This document shows, one piece after another, positions 35,272 to 46,100 of a stretch of 64,000 nucleotides of DNA. Made by a program: the position numbers and the translations under genes. Below the pieces are notes generated by a model. That model did not search any database. It saw nothing but the letters and a program-made list of their open reading frames with translations, and was not told the DNA's origin. Position 1 is the first letter of the stretch; each line of letters starts with the position of its first letter. The stretch comes from Curtobacterium sp. MCSS17_008 (GTDB lineage Bacteria > Actinomycetota > Actinomycetes > Actinomycetales > Microbacteriaceae): NCBI RefSeq assembly GCF_003234185.1, contig NZ_QKSM01000006.1, positions 93,931-157,930 on the forward strand, read 5' to 3'.

Positions 35272-35799
35272 ATGACGACGTTCGTGCTCGCAGGTGGCTG
35301 TTTCTGGTGTCTCGACGCGGTGTACCGCACGCTCCAGGGCGTGCAGGACGTGGTGTCCGGCTACGTCGGCGGCACCACCGAGAACCCGTCGTACGAGGCC
35401 GTCTGCACGGGCACGACCGGTCACGCCGAGGCCGTCGCGGTGACCTTCGACGAATCGGTCATCCCCGCCGACGTGGTCCTCGACGTGTTCTTCACGCTGC
35501 ACGACCCGCGCCAGCTCAACCGGCAGGGTGCCGACGTCGGCACCCAGTACCGCTCGGCGATGTTCCCGGCGGACGAGGAGCAGCGTGGACTGTTCGAGCA
35601 GGCCATCGAGCGCGCCGCGGACATCTGGGACGGCGGGATCGTGACGACGATCGAGCCGCTGGGCACGTTCTTCCGTGCGGAGGACCACCACCAGGACTTC
35701 TTCGCGAAGAACCCCGGACAGGGCTACTGCATGGCGGTCGCGCTGCCCAAGGTGAACAAGGTCCGCAAGGCGTACGGTCAGTACATCCTGGCGTCCTGA
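35272..35799 (+). CDS. msrA: Peptide-methionine (S)-S-oxide reductase
   Basis: 175 residues. GGCFWC at 8-13 carries the catalytic Cys10; SGYVGGTTENPSYEAVCTGTTGHAEAV, and HDPRQLNRQGADVGTQYRS follow as in MsrA. It repairs oxidised methionine, with reducing power from thioredoxin. TAGGTT lies 6 nt before ATG 35272 (35260-35265), so the mRNA may be leaderless. Confidence 0.97.
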   Translation: MTTFVLAGGCFWCLDAVYRTLQGVQDVVSGYVGGTTENPSYEAVCTGTTGHAEAVAVTFDESVIPADVVLDVFFTLHDPRQLNRQGADVGTQYRSAMFPADEEQRGLFEQAIERAADIWDGGIVTTIEPLGTFFRAEDHHQDFFAKNPGQGYCMAVALPKVNKVRKAYGQYILAS

Positions 35800-35836
35800 G
35801 ACGCAGACGTCGGGACCACGAGGAGGTGGTCGAACG

Positions 35837-36040
35837 ATGATGGACAACACCGGGACCTGGGTGGCCGTCGGTCCGGCTGGCGCGGTCGGGAGCATCCGTC
35901 GCGCAGCGGACGGGTTCCACGTCGAACTCTACGGACGGAGCGGTCGGGGCGGCACGTACCCGTCGCTCGAGTCGGCGAAGGGCGCCGTCCACGCGGCTCT
36001 CGGCCCGCTCGCCGACCGTCCCGAGTTCCGCGCGCACTGA
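35837..36040 (+). CDS. Small conserved-looking hypothetical protein
   Basis: 67 residues from ATG 35837 with GAGGAGGTG 9 nt upstream. GTWVAVGPAGAVGSIRRAADGFHVELYGRSGRGGTYPSLESAKGAVHAALG reads as a compact alpha/beta domain of the DUF1508/YegP-like or methyltransferase-accessory sort, but I cannot name it. It lies 37 bp after msrA. Confidence 0.7.
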   Translation: MMDNTGTWVAVGPAGAVGSIRRAADGFHVELYGRSGRGGTYPSLESAKGAVHAALGPLADRPEFRAH

Positions 36041-36111
36041 CAGGCACCGGTCGGGAGGCACGGGGGACTCGTCCTCCACAGCCCGCCTGATCGAGTCACT
36101 CGGTCACAGAT

Positions 36112-36145
36112 CGAGCCCCGAGCCGCTCCGGCGGCCCGGGGCTCG
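36112..36145. terminator. Hairpin just upstream of the SSB-like gene
   Basis: Arms CGAGCCCCG/CGGGGCTCG plus GCCGC/GCGGC past one mismatch, loop TCCG. Placed 72 bp after the small gene and 14 bp before the next ATG, so it may end the first transcript. Confidence 0.65.
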
Positions 36146-36159
36146 TCGACGATCGAGTC

Positions 36160-36855
36160 ATGAACGACACGATCACCGTCTGCGGCATCGTCGCGACCGA
36201 GCCCCGGTACCTCGTCACCGACACCGGCATCGCCATCTCGAGCATGCGCCTGGCGTCCCCGTCCCGTCGCTGGGACCGCACCAGTTCGTCCTGGACCAAC
36301 GGGACGACGAACTGGTACACCGTCACGGCGTTCCGCTCCCTCGCCGCCAACGTGCACAAGTCCCTGAAGAAGGGCGACCGCATCGTCGTCACCGGTCGGG
36401 TGCGCATCCGGACGTGGGAACGCGAGGGTCGTGGCGGGACCTCGGTCGAGATCGACGCCGAGGGCATCGGGCACGACCTGGCCTGGGGCATCAGCAACTG
36501 GATCCGCGTGCCGCGGCACAGCAGCGAGTCGACCGCCGTGCCGGGTGACGCGCCGACGGTCGACCCCCGCACCGGCGAGGTCCGTGGTCCCGACGGCACC
36601 GACCACCGCGGGGGCCGGCACTCCGGACCAGTCGGGACGGAGCAGGCGGACGGGGCCGAACGCGCTGACGGGACGGAGCACCCGATCAGGATCGGTGGCG
36701 ACGAGTCCGACGGAGCCGCGGGTGAGGAGCTGCCGGACCCCGCCGAGGCTGCACACCACACCGCGACGGTGCTCGGTGGTGACTTCGCGCCGCCGTCCGC
36801 GCCGTTCTCCGAGGCGGACGACGCCGCGGCGACGACCGGCCGTGATGCCGCGTGA
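36160..36855 (+). CDS. Single-stranded DNA-binding protein-like
   Basis: 231 residues. OB fold in the first ~115: TITVCGIVATEPRYLVTDTGIAISSMRLAS, NWYTVTAFRSLAANVHKSLKKGDRIVVTGRVRIRTWE. This is the SSB core, with an Arg-rich insertion and long acidic, repetitive C-terminal tail (TEQADGAERADGTEH) lacking the canonical DDIPF end. It is therefore likely a second, accessory SSB rather than the housekeeping copy. A role in DNA uptake or repair is possible. Confidence 0.85.
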   Translation: MNDTITVCGIVATEPRYLVTDTGIAISSMRLASPSRRWDRTSSSWTNGTTNWYTVTAFRSLAANVHKSLKKGDRIVVTGRVRIRTWEREGRGGTSVEIDAEGIGHDLAWGISNWIRVPRHSSESTAVPGDAPTVDPRTGEVRGPDGTDHRGGRHSGPVGTEQADGAERADGTEHPIRIGGDESDGAAGEELPDPAEAAHHTATVLGGDFAPPSAPFSEADDAAATTGRDAA

Positions 36856-36950
36856 CCGCAGGCCGAGCACGAGGTACGGCGGCGAGAAGAGGTGCGGAAT
36901 CAGGGGAGGAGGGGTGCTGAGCGGCACGAGGTCAGTAGACTTGCCGCGAT

Positions 36951-38636
<1,686 letters not shown>

Positions 38637-38639
38637 CCG

Positions 38640-39122
38640 GTGGCGAGGCTCCACGCTCCCATCCGCCTGCGGTGGAGCGACATCGACGCGTACGGACACG
38701 TCAACAACTCCGCGATGCTGCGTCTCCTGGAGGAGGCGCGCATCGCGGGGTTCTGGGGCCACGACCCGTCGGACGCCGACGACGACGGTGACCTGCCGGA
38801 CCCGATCATCGACGGGCGGCCGGGTTCCGGCACGATGACCGTCATCGCGGCACAGCGGCTCGAGTACCTCGCGTCGATCCCGTACCTGCGTCGTCCGCTC
38901 GACGTGCAGCTCTGGATCGGTCGCATCGGCGGCGCGAGCATCGACGTGTCGTACGAGGTGTGGTCGCCGGTCGGGGTGGAGCCCGCGGTGTTGTACACCC
39001 GTGCGACGACCGCACTCGTGATGGTCGACGCCGCGACGAACCGGCCGCGCCGCCTGACCGAGGCGGAGCGCGCTGCGTGCGCGCCGTACATCGAGCCGCC
39101 GGTGGCGTTCTCCCGCCCGTAG
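38640..39122 (+). CDS. Acyl-CoA thioesterase (4HBT hotdog)
   Basis: 160 residues from GTG 38640, three bp after ettA. LRWSDIDAYGHVNNSAMLRLLEEAR contains the family Asp/His/Asn set of 4-hydroxybenzoyl-CoA-type hotdog thioesterases. It should hydrolyse an acyl-CoA in the cytosol. It converges with another thioesterase of the TesB type. Confidence 0.92.
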   Translation: MARLHAPIRLRWSDIDAYGHVNNSAMLRLLEEARIAGFWGHDPSDADDDGDLPDPIIDGRPGSGTMTVIAAQRLEYLASIPYLRRPLDVQLWIGRIGGASIDVSYEVWSPVGVEPAVLYTRATTALVMVDAATNRPRRLTEAERAACAPYIEPPVAFSRP

Positions 39123-39129
39123 ACGGCGG

Positions 39130-39987
39130 TCAGCGCGGGACGCGCATCATGCCCTCCTGCGCGACCGAGGCCAGCAGCCGCCCGTCGCGCGAGAACATCC
39201 GTCCGAACGCGAGCCCCCGCCCGCCCTGTGCACTCGGCGACTCCTGCGCGTACAGCACCCACTCGTCCGCACGGGCGTCCCGGTGCCACCACATCGCGTG
39301 GTCGAGGCTCGCGAGCTTGACCCCCGGGGTGCCCCATGCCATCCCGTGTCGCCGCATGATCGGCTCGAGCAACGACAGGTCGCTGGCGTACCCGAGCACC
39401 GCTCGGTGCAGGGTGGGGTCCTCGGGCAGCGCGCCCTGCACCCGGAACCACACCGCCTGGTGCGCGACCTGCTCGCCCTGCACGTCGACGAACACGGGCC
39501 CGTCGACGTGCCGGAGGTCGATCGACCGCTCGGCCCACGCCTGCGCCACCGGGTCGTCGATCGGAGCCAGGATCGACGCGGCCGACGGCAGGGTCTCCGG
39601 CGCCGGGATGTCCACCGGGAACGGGTCCTGGTGCTCGACGCCGTCGTCGGGCCGCTGGAACGACGCGATCATCGAGAAGATCGGCACGCCGCGCTGGTAC
39701 GCCTGCACGCGTCGCGTGGCGAACGACCGGCCGTCGTGGATGCGTTCGACCCCGAAGGTGATCGGCAGGCCGGTGTCGCCGGGGCGCAGGAAGTACCCGT
39801 GCATCGAGTGGATCGCGCGGTCCTCGATGGTGTGCTGGGCGGCCACGATGCACTGCGCGAGCACCTGACCACCGAAGACGCGTCCGCCGGGTGACCAGTG
39901 GCTGGCGCCGGTGAGGATGGTCTCGCCGGTGCTCGCGCCGGTGTCCTGCAGACGGAGGGTGCTGAGGAAGTCCGGTTCACCGTTCAC
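39130..39987 (-). CDS. tesB: Acyl-CoA thioesterase II
   Basis: 285 residues, double hotdog. VFGGQVLAQCIVAAQHTI, IHSMHGYFLRPGD, RSFATRRVQAYQRG and LDHAMWWHRD with the Asp of the catalytic triad match TesB. GTG 39987 with TAGACT 6 nt upstream (39994-39999, minus strand) suggests leaderless transcription. It frees fatty acids from acyl-CoA. Confidence 0.95.
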   Translation of the reverse strand: MNGEPDFLSTLRLQDTGASTGETILTGASHWSPGGRVFGGQVLAQCIVAAQHTIEDRAIHSMHGYFLRPGDTGLPITFGVERIHDGRSFATRRVQAYQRGVPIFSMIASFQRPDDGVEHQDPFPVDIPAPETLPSAASILAPIDDPVAQAWAERSIDLRHVDGPVFVDVQGEQVAHQAVWFRVQGALPEDPTLHRAVLGYASDLSLLEPIMRRHGMAWGTPGVKLASLDHAMWWHRDARADEWVLYAQESPSAQGGRGLAFGRMFSRDGRLLASVAQEGMMRVPR

Positions 39988-40030
39988 ACCGGAAGTCTAC
40001 GAACCCGCCGCCGGTAGGATCGGTGGCGAC

Positions 40031-40732
40031 ATGGGCACCTCGTTCACGCTTCCCGACGCCGCTTCGCTCGGCGACCTCCGCACCTACCTCGGACGTGCTG
40101 CCCGGATCGAGGACGGCTCCGTCCGACTCATCGCCGACTCGGGCGTCCTCGCCGTGTACACGGCGATCCTGTACCCGATCGGTCTGCTCGACGAGCTGCC
40201 CACGGTGCTCGGGCTCCGCACCTTCTCGCTCACGCAGCCGGAGACGATCGACGCAGTCGTGCCGCTCGCCTCCCTGCAGGAGCGGCTGCGCGTCCTGGCC
40301 GAGGAGCACGACGCGGCCGGCGCCGACGGCGCCGACCCGACCCGCGCGACCCCGGTCGAGGTCGAGTTGCCGCACGAGGTCCACACCGTCACCTGGGCGG
40401 CGATCTCCCCGCCGCGTGGAGGCTGGGTGCCGCTGCCGGACGTCTCGCCGGAGCTCCTCCGCCGGGCCGCCCGTGACGGCATCGCCGAGGTCGCTGACGC
40501 CGTGCCGTCGAACGCGGGCGAGGCCATCGTCCGCCGCATCCGCGCCGAGGTCTGGGGCAGACCGGTGCCGGGCATCGAGCACGTGCCGGCGGCGGCGGGG
40601 TTCGCGGGGGAGAGCCTCGGCTTCCTCGGTCACGATCCGGTGCGCCTGTTCGAGACCGGTCCGTGGAGCCGTCTGACGACCTCCCGCGGGCACGTCCTGG
40701 TCAAGCGCCGCGCCTGGAGCCTCGACCGCTAG
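40031..40732 (+). CDS. Conserved-looking hypothetical protein
   Basis: 233 residues. Starts TSFTLPDAASLGDLRTYLGRAARI; middle has HTVTWAAISPPRGGWVPL; C-terminus RLTTSRGHVLVKRRAWSLDR. Soluble, alpha/beta composition, no signal or membrane segment, no motif I can name. TAGGAT is 10 nt before ATG 40031. It is divergent from tesB with 43 bp between starts. Confidence 0.8.
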   Translation: MGTSFTLPDAASLGDLRTYLGRAARIEDGSVRLIADSGVLAVYTAILYPIGLLDELPTVLGLRTFSLTQPETIDAVVPLASLQERLRVLAEEHDAAGADGADPTRATPVEVELPHEVHTVTWAAISPPRGGWVPLPDVSPELLRRAARDGIAEVADAVPSNAGEAIVRRIRAEVWGRPVPGIEHVPAAAGFAGESLGFLGHDPVRLFETGPWSRLTTSRGHVLVKRRAWSLDR

Positions 40733-40839
40733 CGACGGCGCGACGGGCGGGTCCCCACAACTCCCTGTGCACGGGCACGTCCGTCCACAGACGGGCCGAC
40801 GTCCACCGGGCGCGCCGACCGCCGTGGTTGGCTGACGTC

Positions 40840-41682
40840 ATGCACGTTCTCCTCACCGGTGCGTCCGGCTACATCGGGTCCTCCGTCCTCCGTGCCCTCG
40901 TCGCCCACGGGCACGAGGTCACCGCGATCGTCCGGTCCGACCAGAAGGCCCAGGCCGTCCGTGACGCGGGCGGCCGCGCGGTCGTGGGCGACGTCACCGA
41001 CACGGACGTCGTCCGTCGCCTCGCCCACGAGGCGGACGCCGTCGTCCACACGGCATCGGCCGAGTCGGTCGACCCGGACCTCACCGCGACCGTGACCGAG
41101 GCGCTCGACGGCACCCCGAAGCCCTTCGTGCACACCGGCGGGATCTTCACGTTCGGCAGCTCGACGGACATCTCCGAGCAGTCCCCGGTGTCGCCGCCGG
41201 CACTCACCGCGTGGCGCGCCCCGATCGAGGCGCGCGTCCGCGCGAGCGCGGTCCGGACCACCATCGTCGCGCCGGGCATCGTCCACGGCCGTGGAGCGGG
41301 CATCCCCGCGATGTTCGCGGGTGACGGCGAGCACGAGGTCCGTCTCGTCGGCGACGGGTCGCAGCGCTGGACGACGGTGCACGTCGACGATCTCGGCGAG
41401 CTGTACGTGCTCGCCCTGCAGCGTGCGGAGCAGGACGGCTACGTCGTCGCGGCGACGGGCGACAACCCGACGGTGCGCGAGATCGCGGTCGCGGGGGCGC
41501 ACGGCGCCCCCGTGGTCGCGGAGAGCGTCGACGAGAGCCGGCAGCGTCTCGGCGCCGACTTCGCCGACGCACTGCTCCTGCACCAGGAGGCCTCGGGTGC
41601 CCACGCACGCACCGCGTTCGGGTGGGTGCCCACCCGTCCGTCCCTGGTCGAGGACCTGGCGAACGGGTCGTACGTCGGGTAG
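40840..41682 (+). CDS. NAD(P)-dependent epimerase/dehydratase-like (atypical SDR)
   Basis: 280 residues. Rossmann start MHVLLTGASGYIGSSVLRAL with GASGYIG; VVGDVTDTDVV and HTGGIFTFGSS follow, then TTVHVDDLGELYVLAL. The family SxYxxxK catalytic signature is not evident, so this is an atypical SDR, possibly a regulator or binding protein rather than an enzyme. Stands alone and is followed by a family-A palindrome. Confidence 0.88.
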   Translation: MHVLLTGASGYIGSSVLRALVAHGHEVTAIVRSDQKAQAVRDAGGRAVVGDVTDTDVVRRLAHEADAVVHTASAESVDPDLTATVTEALDGTPKPFVHTGGIFTFGSSTDISEQSPVSPPALTAWRAPIEARVRASAVRTTIVAPGIVHGRGAGIPAMFAGDGEHEVRLVGDGSQRWTTVHVDDLGELYVLALQRAEQDGYVVAATGDNPTVREIAVAGAHGAPVVAESVDESRQRLGADFADALLLHQEASGAHARTAFGWVPTRPSLVEDLANGSYVG

Positions 41683-41694
41683 ACGCGACCGATG

Positions 41695-41740
41695 TCGGAC
41701 GGGAGGCCCGTGGCGGCGCCGCCACGCGCCTCCCGTCCGA
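41695..41740. terminator. Family-A palindrome after the SDR gene
   Basis: Two 23-nt halves with 22 of 23 pairs, no loop; arms GGACGGGAGGC/GCCTCCCGTCC. It lies 12 bp past the SDR stop and before the convergent globin gene. Confidence 0.75.
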
Positions 41741-41795
41741 CCCGCGAGCCGCGGGGACGGTCGGTGCACGTTGGACGGGCGAGCGGTACGCCGGT

Positions 41796-42254
41796 TCAGT
41801 CAAACGTGTTCGTCATGGCGTGCGCAGCACGGTCCAGGTAGGCCCACAGCTCCGCCTCGTCCAGGGGCGCCAGTTCGAGCGACTCCACCGCCTCGTGCAT
41901 GTGGTGGAGCCAGCGCTCGCGCGCCTCGGACGTGATGCGGAACGGGTTGTGGCGCATCCGCAGCCGCGGGTGTCCCCGCTCCTCGCTGTACGTGCCCGGG
42001 CCGCCCCAGTACTGCTGCAGGAAGGCCGACAGGCGCCAGACCGCCCCCTCGAGGTCCTCCGCCGGGTACATCGGCCAGATGACCTCGTCCTGCTGCACGC
42101 CCTCGTAGAAGCGTCGGACGAGCCGGTCGAACGTCGGCGCACCACCGATCCGGTCGTACAGCGAGCCGGTGGCGCTGACACCGTGCTCACCGACCCGCAG
42201 CGTGATCGGCTGTACGGGGACGCCGCCGCGTGCGGGTGGGGTGAGGTCGCTCAC
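41796..42254 (-). CDS. glbO: Truncated hemoglobin, group II
   Basis: 152 residues from GTG 42254. SLYDRIGGAPTFDRLVRRFYEGVQQDEVIWPMYP, QYWGGPGTYSEERGHPRLRMRHNPFRI and RERWLHHMHEAV match trHbO, with the proximal His in RMRHNPF and the Trp of the distal pocket. It binds O2 or NO at the membrane or cytosol. GTGA overlap with the upstream MscS gene makes a two-gene unit. Confidence 0.95.
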   Translation of the reverse strand: MSDLTPPARGGVPVQPITLRVGEHGVSATGSLYDRIGGAPTFDRLVRRFYEGVQQDEVIWPMYPAEDLEGAVWRLSAFLQQYWGGPGTYSEERGHPRLRMRHNPFRITSEARERWLHHMHEAVESLELAPLDEAELWAYLDRAAHAMTNTFD

Positions 42255-43315
42255 TGGTGGTCCTTCCCGGGGTCCTGGTCGTCGGTGCGGATGGCTCGTC
42301 CGAACAGGTTCCCACGCTTCCCGCGGGGCTTCGTCGGCGCGGGCGTCGGCTGGGTCCGGACGGTGCGCAGCCCGTTGATCGAGGTGGCGTTCTCCCAGCC
42401 CTCGGGCATGATCATCGCCATCGCGGGCAGGGTGACGCCGAGTTCGTCGACTGCCCGCTTCAGGCGCACCCGCATCTCTCGACCGACGACGTCGAGCTCG
42501 GAGGCCCGGGTCTTCACGACCAGGCGGAACACCATGCCGGCGTCCGAGATCGACTGCAGGCCCCAGATCTCCGGCTTCTCGACGATGCGCTGTCGCCAGC
42601 GGGGCTCCTGCGACATGGTCACGGCCGCGCGGAGCAGGGCGTCCTGCACCGCGTCGATGTCCGTGTCGTACGGGACGGTGATGTCGACGAGCACGCGTGA
42701 CCACCCCTGGGACAGGTTGCCGACGCGCAGGATCTGCCCGTTCGGCACGAACCACAGGATGCCGTTCACGTCGCGGATCTGCATGACGCGCAGGCCGACG
42801 TTCTCGACGACGCCCGTGGCCTGGCCGGTGTCGACGACGTCGCCGACGCCGGCCTGGTCCTCGAGGATCATGAAGACGCCGGACAGCAGGTCCTTCACGA
42901 TGCTCTGTGCGCCCACCGCGAGGCCGGCGGCGATGAGCGAGGCGCCGCCGACGATGCCGACCGCAGCGCCCTTCCACACCGCCGTGACGATGATGACGAG
43001 CGCGATGATCGTGACGACCACCGTCGCGAGGTTCTCGAGGACGCTACCCAGGGTCCGCGTCCGTTGCACCACCCGCGCGGTCTGCACGGGAGAGGCGATG
43101 AGCGCCTGGGTGTCCTCGACGTTCTGCCGACGCTTCGCACCGTTCACCACGCGGTCGACGACGCCCTTGATCGTGCGGCGGAGGATCAGACGCAGGATGA
43201 TCGCGGCGAGGATCGTCACCACGATGGTGATCGGCGCCTGCCAGGTGTCGACGAACTGGGTGAAGGTGTTCGACGCCCACTTCGAGACGTCGTCGGTGTT
43301 CGCAGCCAAGATCAT
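42251..43315 (-). CDS. Mechanosensitive ion channel family protein (MscS)
   Basis: 354 residues. An N-terminal membrane helix near 22-45, two more near 115-165, then the pore-lining SLIAAGLAVGAQSIVKDLLSGVFMILEDQAGVGDVV and the beta domain (NGQILRVGNLSQGWSR). It should open on membrane tension to release osmolytes. TACGAT is 10 nt before ATG 43315. It is first in an operon with glbO. Confidence 0.95.
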   Translation of the reverse strand: MILAANTDDVSKWASNTFTQFVDTWQAPITIVVTILAAIILRLILRRTIKGVVDRVVNGAKRRQNVEDTQALIASPVQTARVVQRTRTLGSVLENLATVVVTIIALVIIVTAVWKGAAVGIVGGASLIAAGLAVGAQSIVKDLLSGVFMILEDQAGVGDVVDTGQATGVVENVGLRVMQIRDVNGILWFVPNGQILRVGNLSQGWSRVLVDITVPYDTDIDAVQDALLRAAVTMSQEPRWRQRIVEKPEIWGLQSISDAGMVFRLVVKTRASELDVVGREMRVRLKRAVDELGVTLPAMAMIMPEGWENATSINGLRTVRTQPTPAPTKPRGKRGNLFGRAIRTDDQDPGKDHQ

Positions 43316-43336
43316 GATCCGAACGATCGTAGAGGG

Positions 43337-43374
43337 CGGGGCCTCGGCGACCCCTGAGGATCACCGAGGCCCCG
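43337..43374 (-). terminator. Terminator after pepN
   Basis: 11-bp perfect stem CGGGGCCTCGG/CCGAGGCCCCG with a 16-nt loop, 26 bp past the pepN stop and in the mscS leader zone. Confidence 0.7.
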
Positions 43375-43399
43375 CACCTGTTCACCAGAACCTGTGCGG

Positions 43400-45979
43400 T
43401 CAGGCGTCGGCCGCCTGGACCCGCAGCGCGCGCTCCGTGCCCGCGAGGTTCTCGGACACGATGCGCCGCAGCGCCGGGGTCTCCGGGTGCGCCTCGAGCC
43501 ACGCGTTCGCGGCGTCGCGGAGCTCCACCGACGCGAGCGGCGCCGGGTAGAGCCCGCTGACGATCGTGTCGGCGATGTGGTAGCTGCGCTCGGCCCAGAT
43601 GCGGGTCAGCACGTCGAAGTACCGCGGCACCAGCCCTTCGAGCACGACGGGGCTGTTCGTGTGCTGGAAGCCCACGGTGGTCTGACGCACGATCGCGTTC
43701 GGCAGCTCCGACGAGTCGACGAGTGACGAGAACGCCGCGAGCTTGCCCTCGGCGGTCGGGATCGTCGCACGGGCGCGCGCGGCGGCCTGCTCGCCGGACG
43801 CGGTCTTGTCGGCCGCGAGCTCGGCGTCGACCTCGGCGTCACCGGCGGCACCCGCGAGCACGAGGCCCTCGAGGAGCTCCCAGCGCAGGTCGGTGTCGAT
43901 CTCGAGCCCGCTCAGCGTGACCGAACCGTCGCGGAGGCCGCGCAGGGTCTCCACGTGCTCCGGGGTCGACGCGATCTGCGCGAAGAACTTCACGAACTGG
44001 AACTGGGCGTCCGAGCCGGCCTCGGCGGACGACGCCAGCTGCCAGAGCGTGTCGCCCACCGTGCGGACCGTCGCGTCGACCTTCGCCGGCGCGACGTAGT
44101 TCCGCGCCGTCAGCAACAGCTGCGAGAGCGTGGTGCGGATCGTCGTCGACTCGGTCTCGGTGGCGATGTTGCCCAGCACGAGGCGGACGTAGTCGCTCGC
44201 GGGGGACTCGGCGTCGCGCGTGGCGTCCCACATCGCGCCCCAGACGATCGAGCGCGCGAGGGGGTTCGCGATCGACGCGAGGTGCTCGATCGCGGTGCGG
44301 CGCGACTGCTCGTCGAGACGGATCTTGGCGTAGGCCAGGTCGTCGTCGTTGAGGAGCACGAGGTCGCCGCGGTGCACGCCGACGAGCTCGGGGACCTCGG
44401 TGCGGGCGCCGTCGACGTCGATCTCGATGCGGTGGGTCCGCTCGAGCTTGCCTCCGGCAGAGGCGGTGTCGGCGCCGAAGGGCGCTGACTCGTCCGTGGT
44501 GAACGCGTAGACGCCGATCGCCAGGCGGTGCGGACGGAGCGTCGGGTGGTCGGCCGGTGCCTCCTGCAGGACCGCGAACGACGTGATGACGCCGGACTCG
44601 TCGACCTCGACCTCGGGGCGCAGCGTGTTCACGCCGGCGGTCTCGAGCCACAGCTTCGACCACTCCGACAGGTCGCGGCCGCTGGTGGCCTCGAGCTCGA
44701 CGAGCAGGTCACGGAGCTCGGTGTTCCCGTGGTGGTGCTTCTTGAAGTACGCCGAGACGCCGGCGAAGAAGGCGTCGATGCCGACCCATGCCACGAGCTG
44801 CTTGAGGACGGAGCCACCCTTGGCGTACGTGATGCCGTCGAAGTTGACCTGGACGTCCTCGAGGTCGTTGATGGTCGCGACGATCGGGTGCGTCGAGGGG
44901 AGCTGGTCCTGGCGGTAGGCCCAGGACTTCTCCATCGCCTGGAACGTGGTCCACGCCCCGGTCCACTCGGTGGCCTCGGCCGTGGCGATGGTCGACGCCC
45001 ACTCGGCGAACGACTCGTTGAGCCACAGGTCGTTCCACCACTTCATCGTGACGAGGTCGCCGAACCACATGTGGGCGAGCTCGTGCAGGATCGTGACGAC
45101 CCGCCGCTCCTTGATGGCGTCGGTGACCTTCGAGCGGAAGACGTAGGTCTCGGTGAAGGTCACGCAGCCGGCGTTCTCCATCGCGCCCGCGTTGAACTCC
45201 GGGACGAAGAGCTGGTCGTACTTCTCGAACGGGTACGGGACGTCGAACTTCTCCTCGTAGTAGGCGAAGCCCTTCTTCGTGGTCTCGAAGACGTACTCGG
45301 GGTCGAGGTACTCGGCGAGCGACCTGCGGGCGAAGACCCCGAGCGGGATCGTGCGGCCGTCACGGCTCGTGAGCTCGTCGCGCACGACCTCGTACGGGCC
45401 GGCGACGAGCGCGGTGATGTAGCTCGAGATCTTCGCCGTGGGGGCGAACGACCACGTGGCGACCTCGCCGTCGACGTGGGGCTCCGGGGTGGGGGAGTTC
45501 GACACGACCTGCCACCGCGACGGTGCCGTCACGGTGAAGCTGAACTCGGCCTTGAGGTCGGGCTGCTCGAACACGGCGAACATGCGGCGCGAGTCCGGGA
45601 CCTCGAACTGCGAGTACAGGTAGACCTCGTCGTCGACGGGGTCGACGAAGCGGTGCAGGCCCTCGCCGGTGTTCGTGTACAGCGCGTCGGCGACGACGAC
45701 GAGCTCGTTCTGTTCCTGCAGGTCGTCGAGCTGGATGCGCACGCCGTCGTTGACGGCCGCGACGTCGAGCGTGGCACCGTTCAGCGTGATCGAGTGCACG
45801 GTCTTCGTGATCGCGTCGATGAAGGTCGAGGCACCGGGGGTCGCCGTGAACCGGACGCGCGTCGTGCTGCCGAAGGTCTCGGCACCGCGTGTCAGGTCCA
45901 GCTCGACGTCGTACGTCTGCACGTCGACGATCGCGGCGCGTTCCTGGGCTTCGGTTCTGGTGAGGTTCTCTCCGGGCAC
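43400..45979 (-). CDS. pepN: Aminopeptidase N
   Basis: 859 residues, M1 family. The GAMENAG substrate-binding motif is followed by HELAHMWFGDLVTMKWWNDLWLNESFAEW with the HExxH-x18-E zinc site near residue 300. The C-terminal ERAP1-like helical domain is complete. It removes N-terminal residues from peptides in the cytosol. GTG 45979 has GGAG 6 nt upstream. Confidence 0.97.
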   Translation of the reverse strand: MPGENLTRTEAQERAAIVDVQTYDVELDLTRGAETFGSTTRVRFTATPGASTFIDAITKTVHSITLNGATLDVAAVNDGVRIQLDDLQEQNELVVVADALYTNTGEGLHRFVDPVDDEVYLYSQFEVPDSRRMFAVFEQPDLKAEFSFTVTAPSRWQVVSNSPTPEPHVDGEVATWSFAPTAKISSYITALVAGPYEVVRDELTSRDGRTIPLGVFARRSLAEYLDPEYVFETTKKGFAYYEEKFDVPYPFEKYDQLFVPEFNAGAMENAGCVTFTETYVFRSKVTDAIKERRVVTILHELAHMWFGDLVTMKWWNDLWLNESFAEWASTIATAEATEWTGAWTTFQAMEKSWAYRQDQLPSTHPIVATINDLEDVQVNFDGITYAKGGSVLKQLVAWVGIDAFFAGVSAYFKKHHHGNTELRDLLVELEATSGRDLSEWSKLWLETAGVNTLRPEVEVDESGVITSFAVLQEAPADHPTLRPHRLAIGVYAFTTDESAPFGADTASAGGKLERTHRIEIDVDGARTEVPELVGVHRGDLVLLNDDDLAYAKIRLDEQSRRTAIEHLASIANPLARSIVWGAMWDATRDAESPASDYVRLVLGNIATETESTTIRTTLSQLLLTARNYVAPAKVDATVRTVGDTLWQLASSAEAGSDAQFQFVKFFAQIASTPEHVETLRGLRDGSVTLSGLEIDTDLRWELLEGLVLAGAAGDAEVDAELAADKTASGEQAAARARATIPTAEGKLAAFSSLVDSSELPNAIVRQTTVGFQHTNSPVVLEGLVPRYFDVLTRIWAERSYHIADTIVSGLYPAPLASVELRDAANAWLEAHPETPALRRIVSENLAGTERALRVQAADA

Positions 45980-46100
45980 GGACGCTCCAACTTCGCTTGC
46001 GGCACGGACGATCGATGTCCGTGGTGAGGGGGCTCCCGGCAGGCGTCGTGCGCCGTCGGGACGATGGGATCAGCCTAGCGAGCGCGCGTACGCTCGCAGC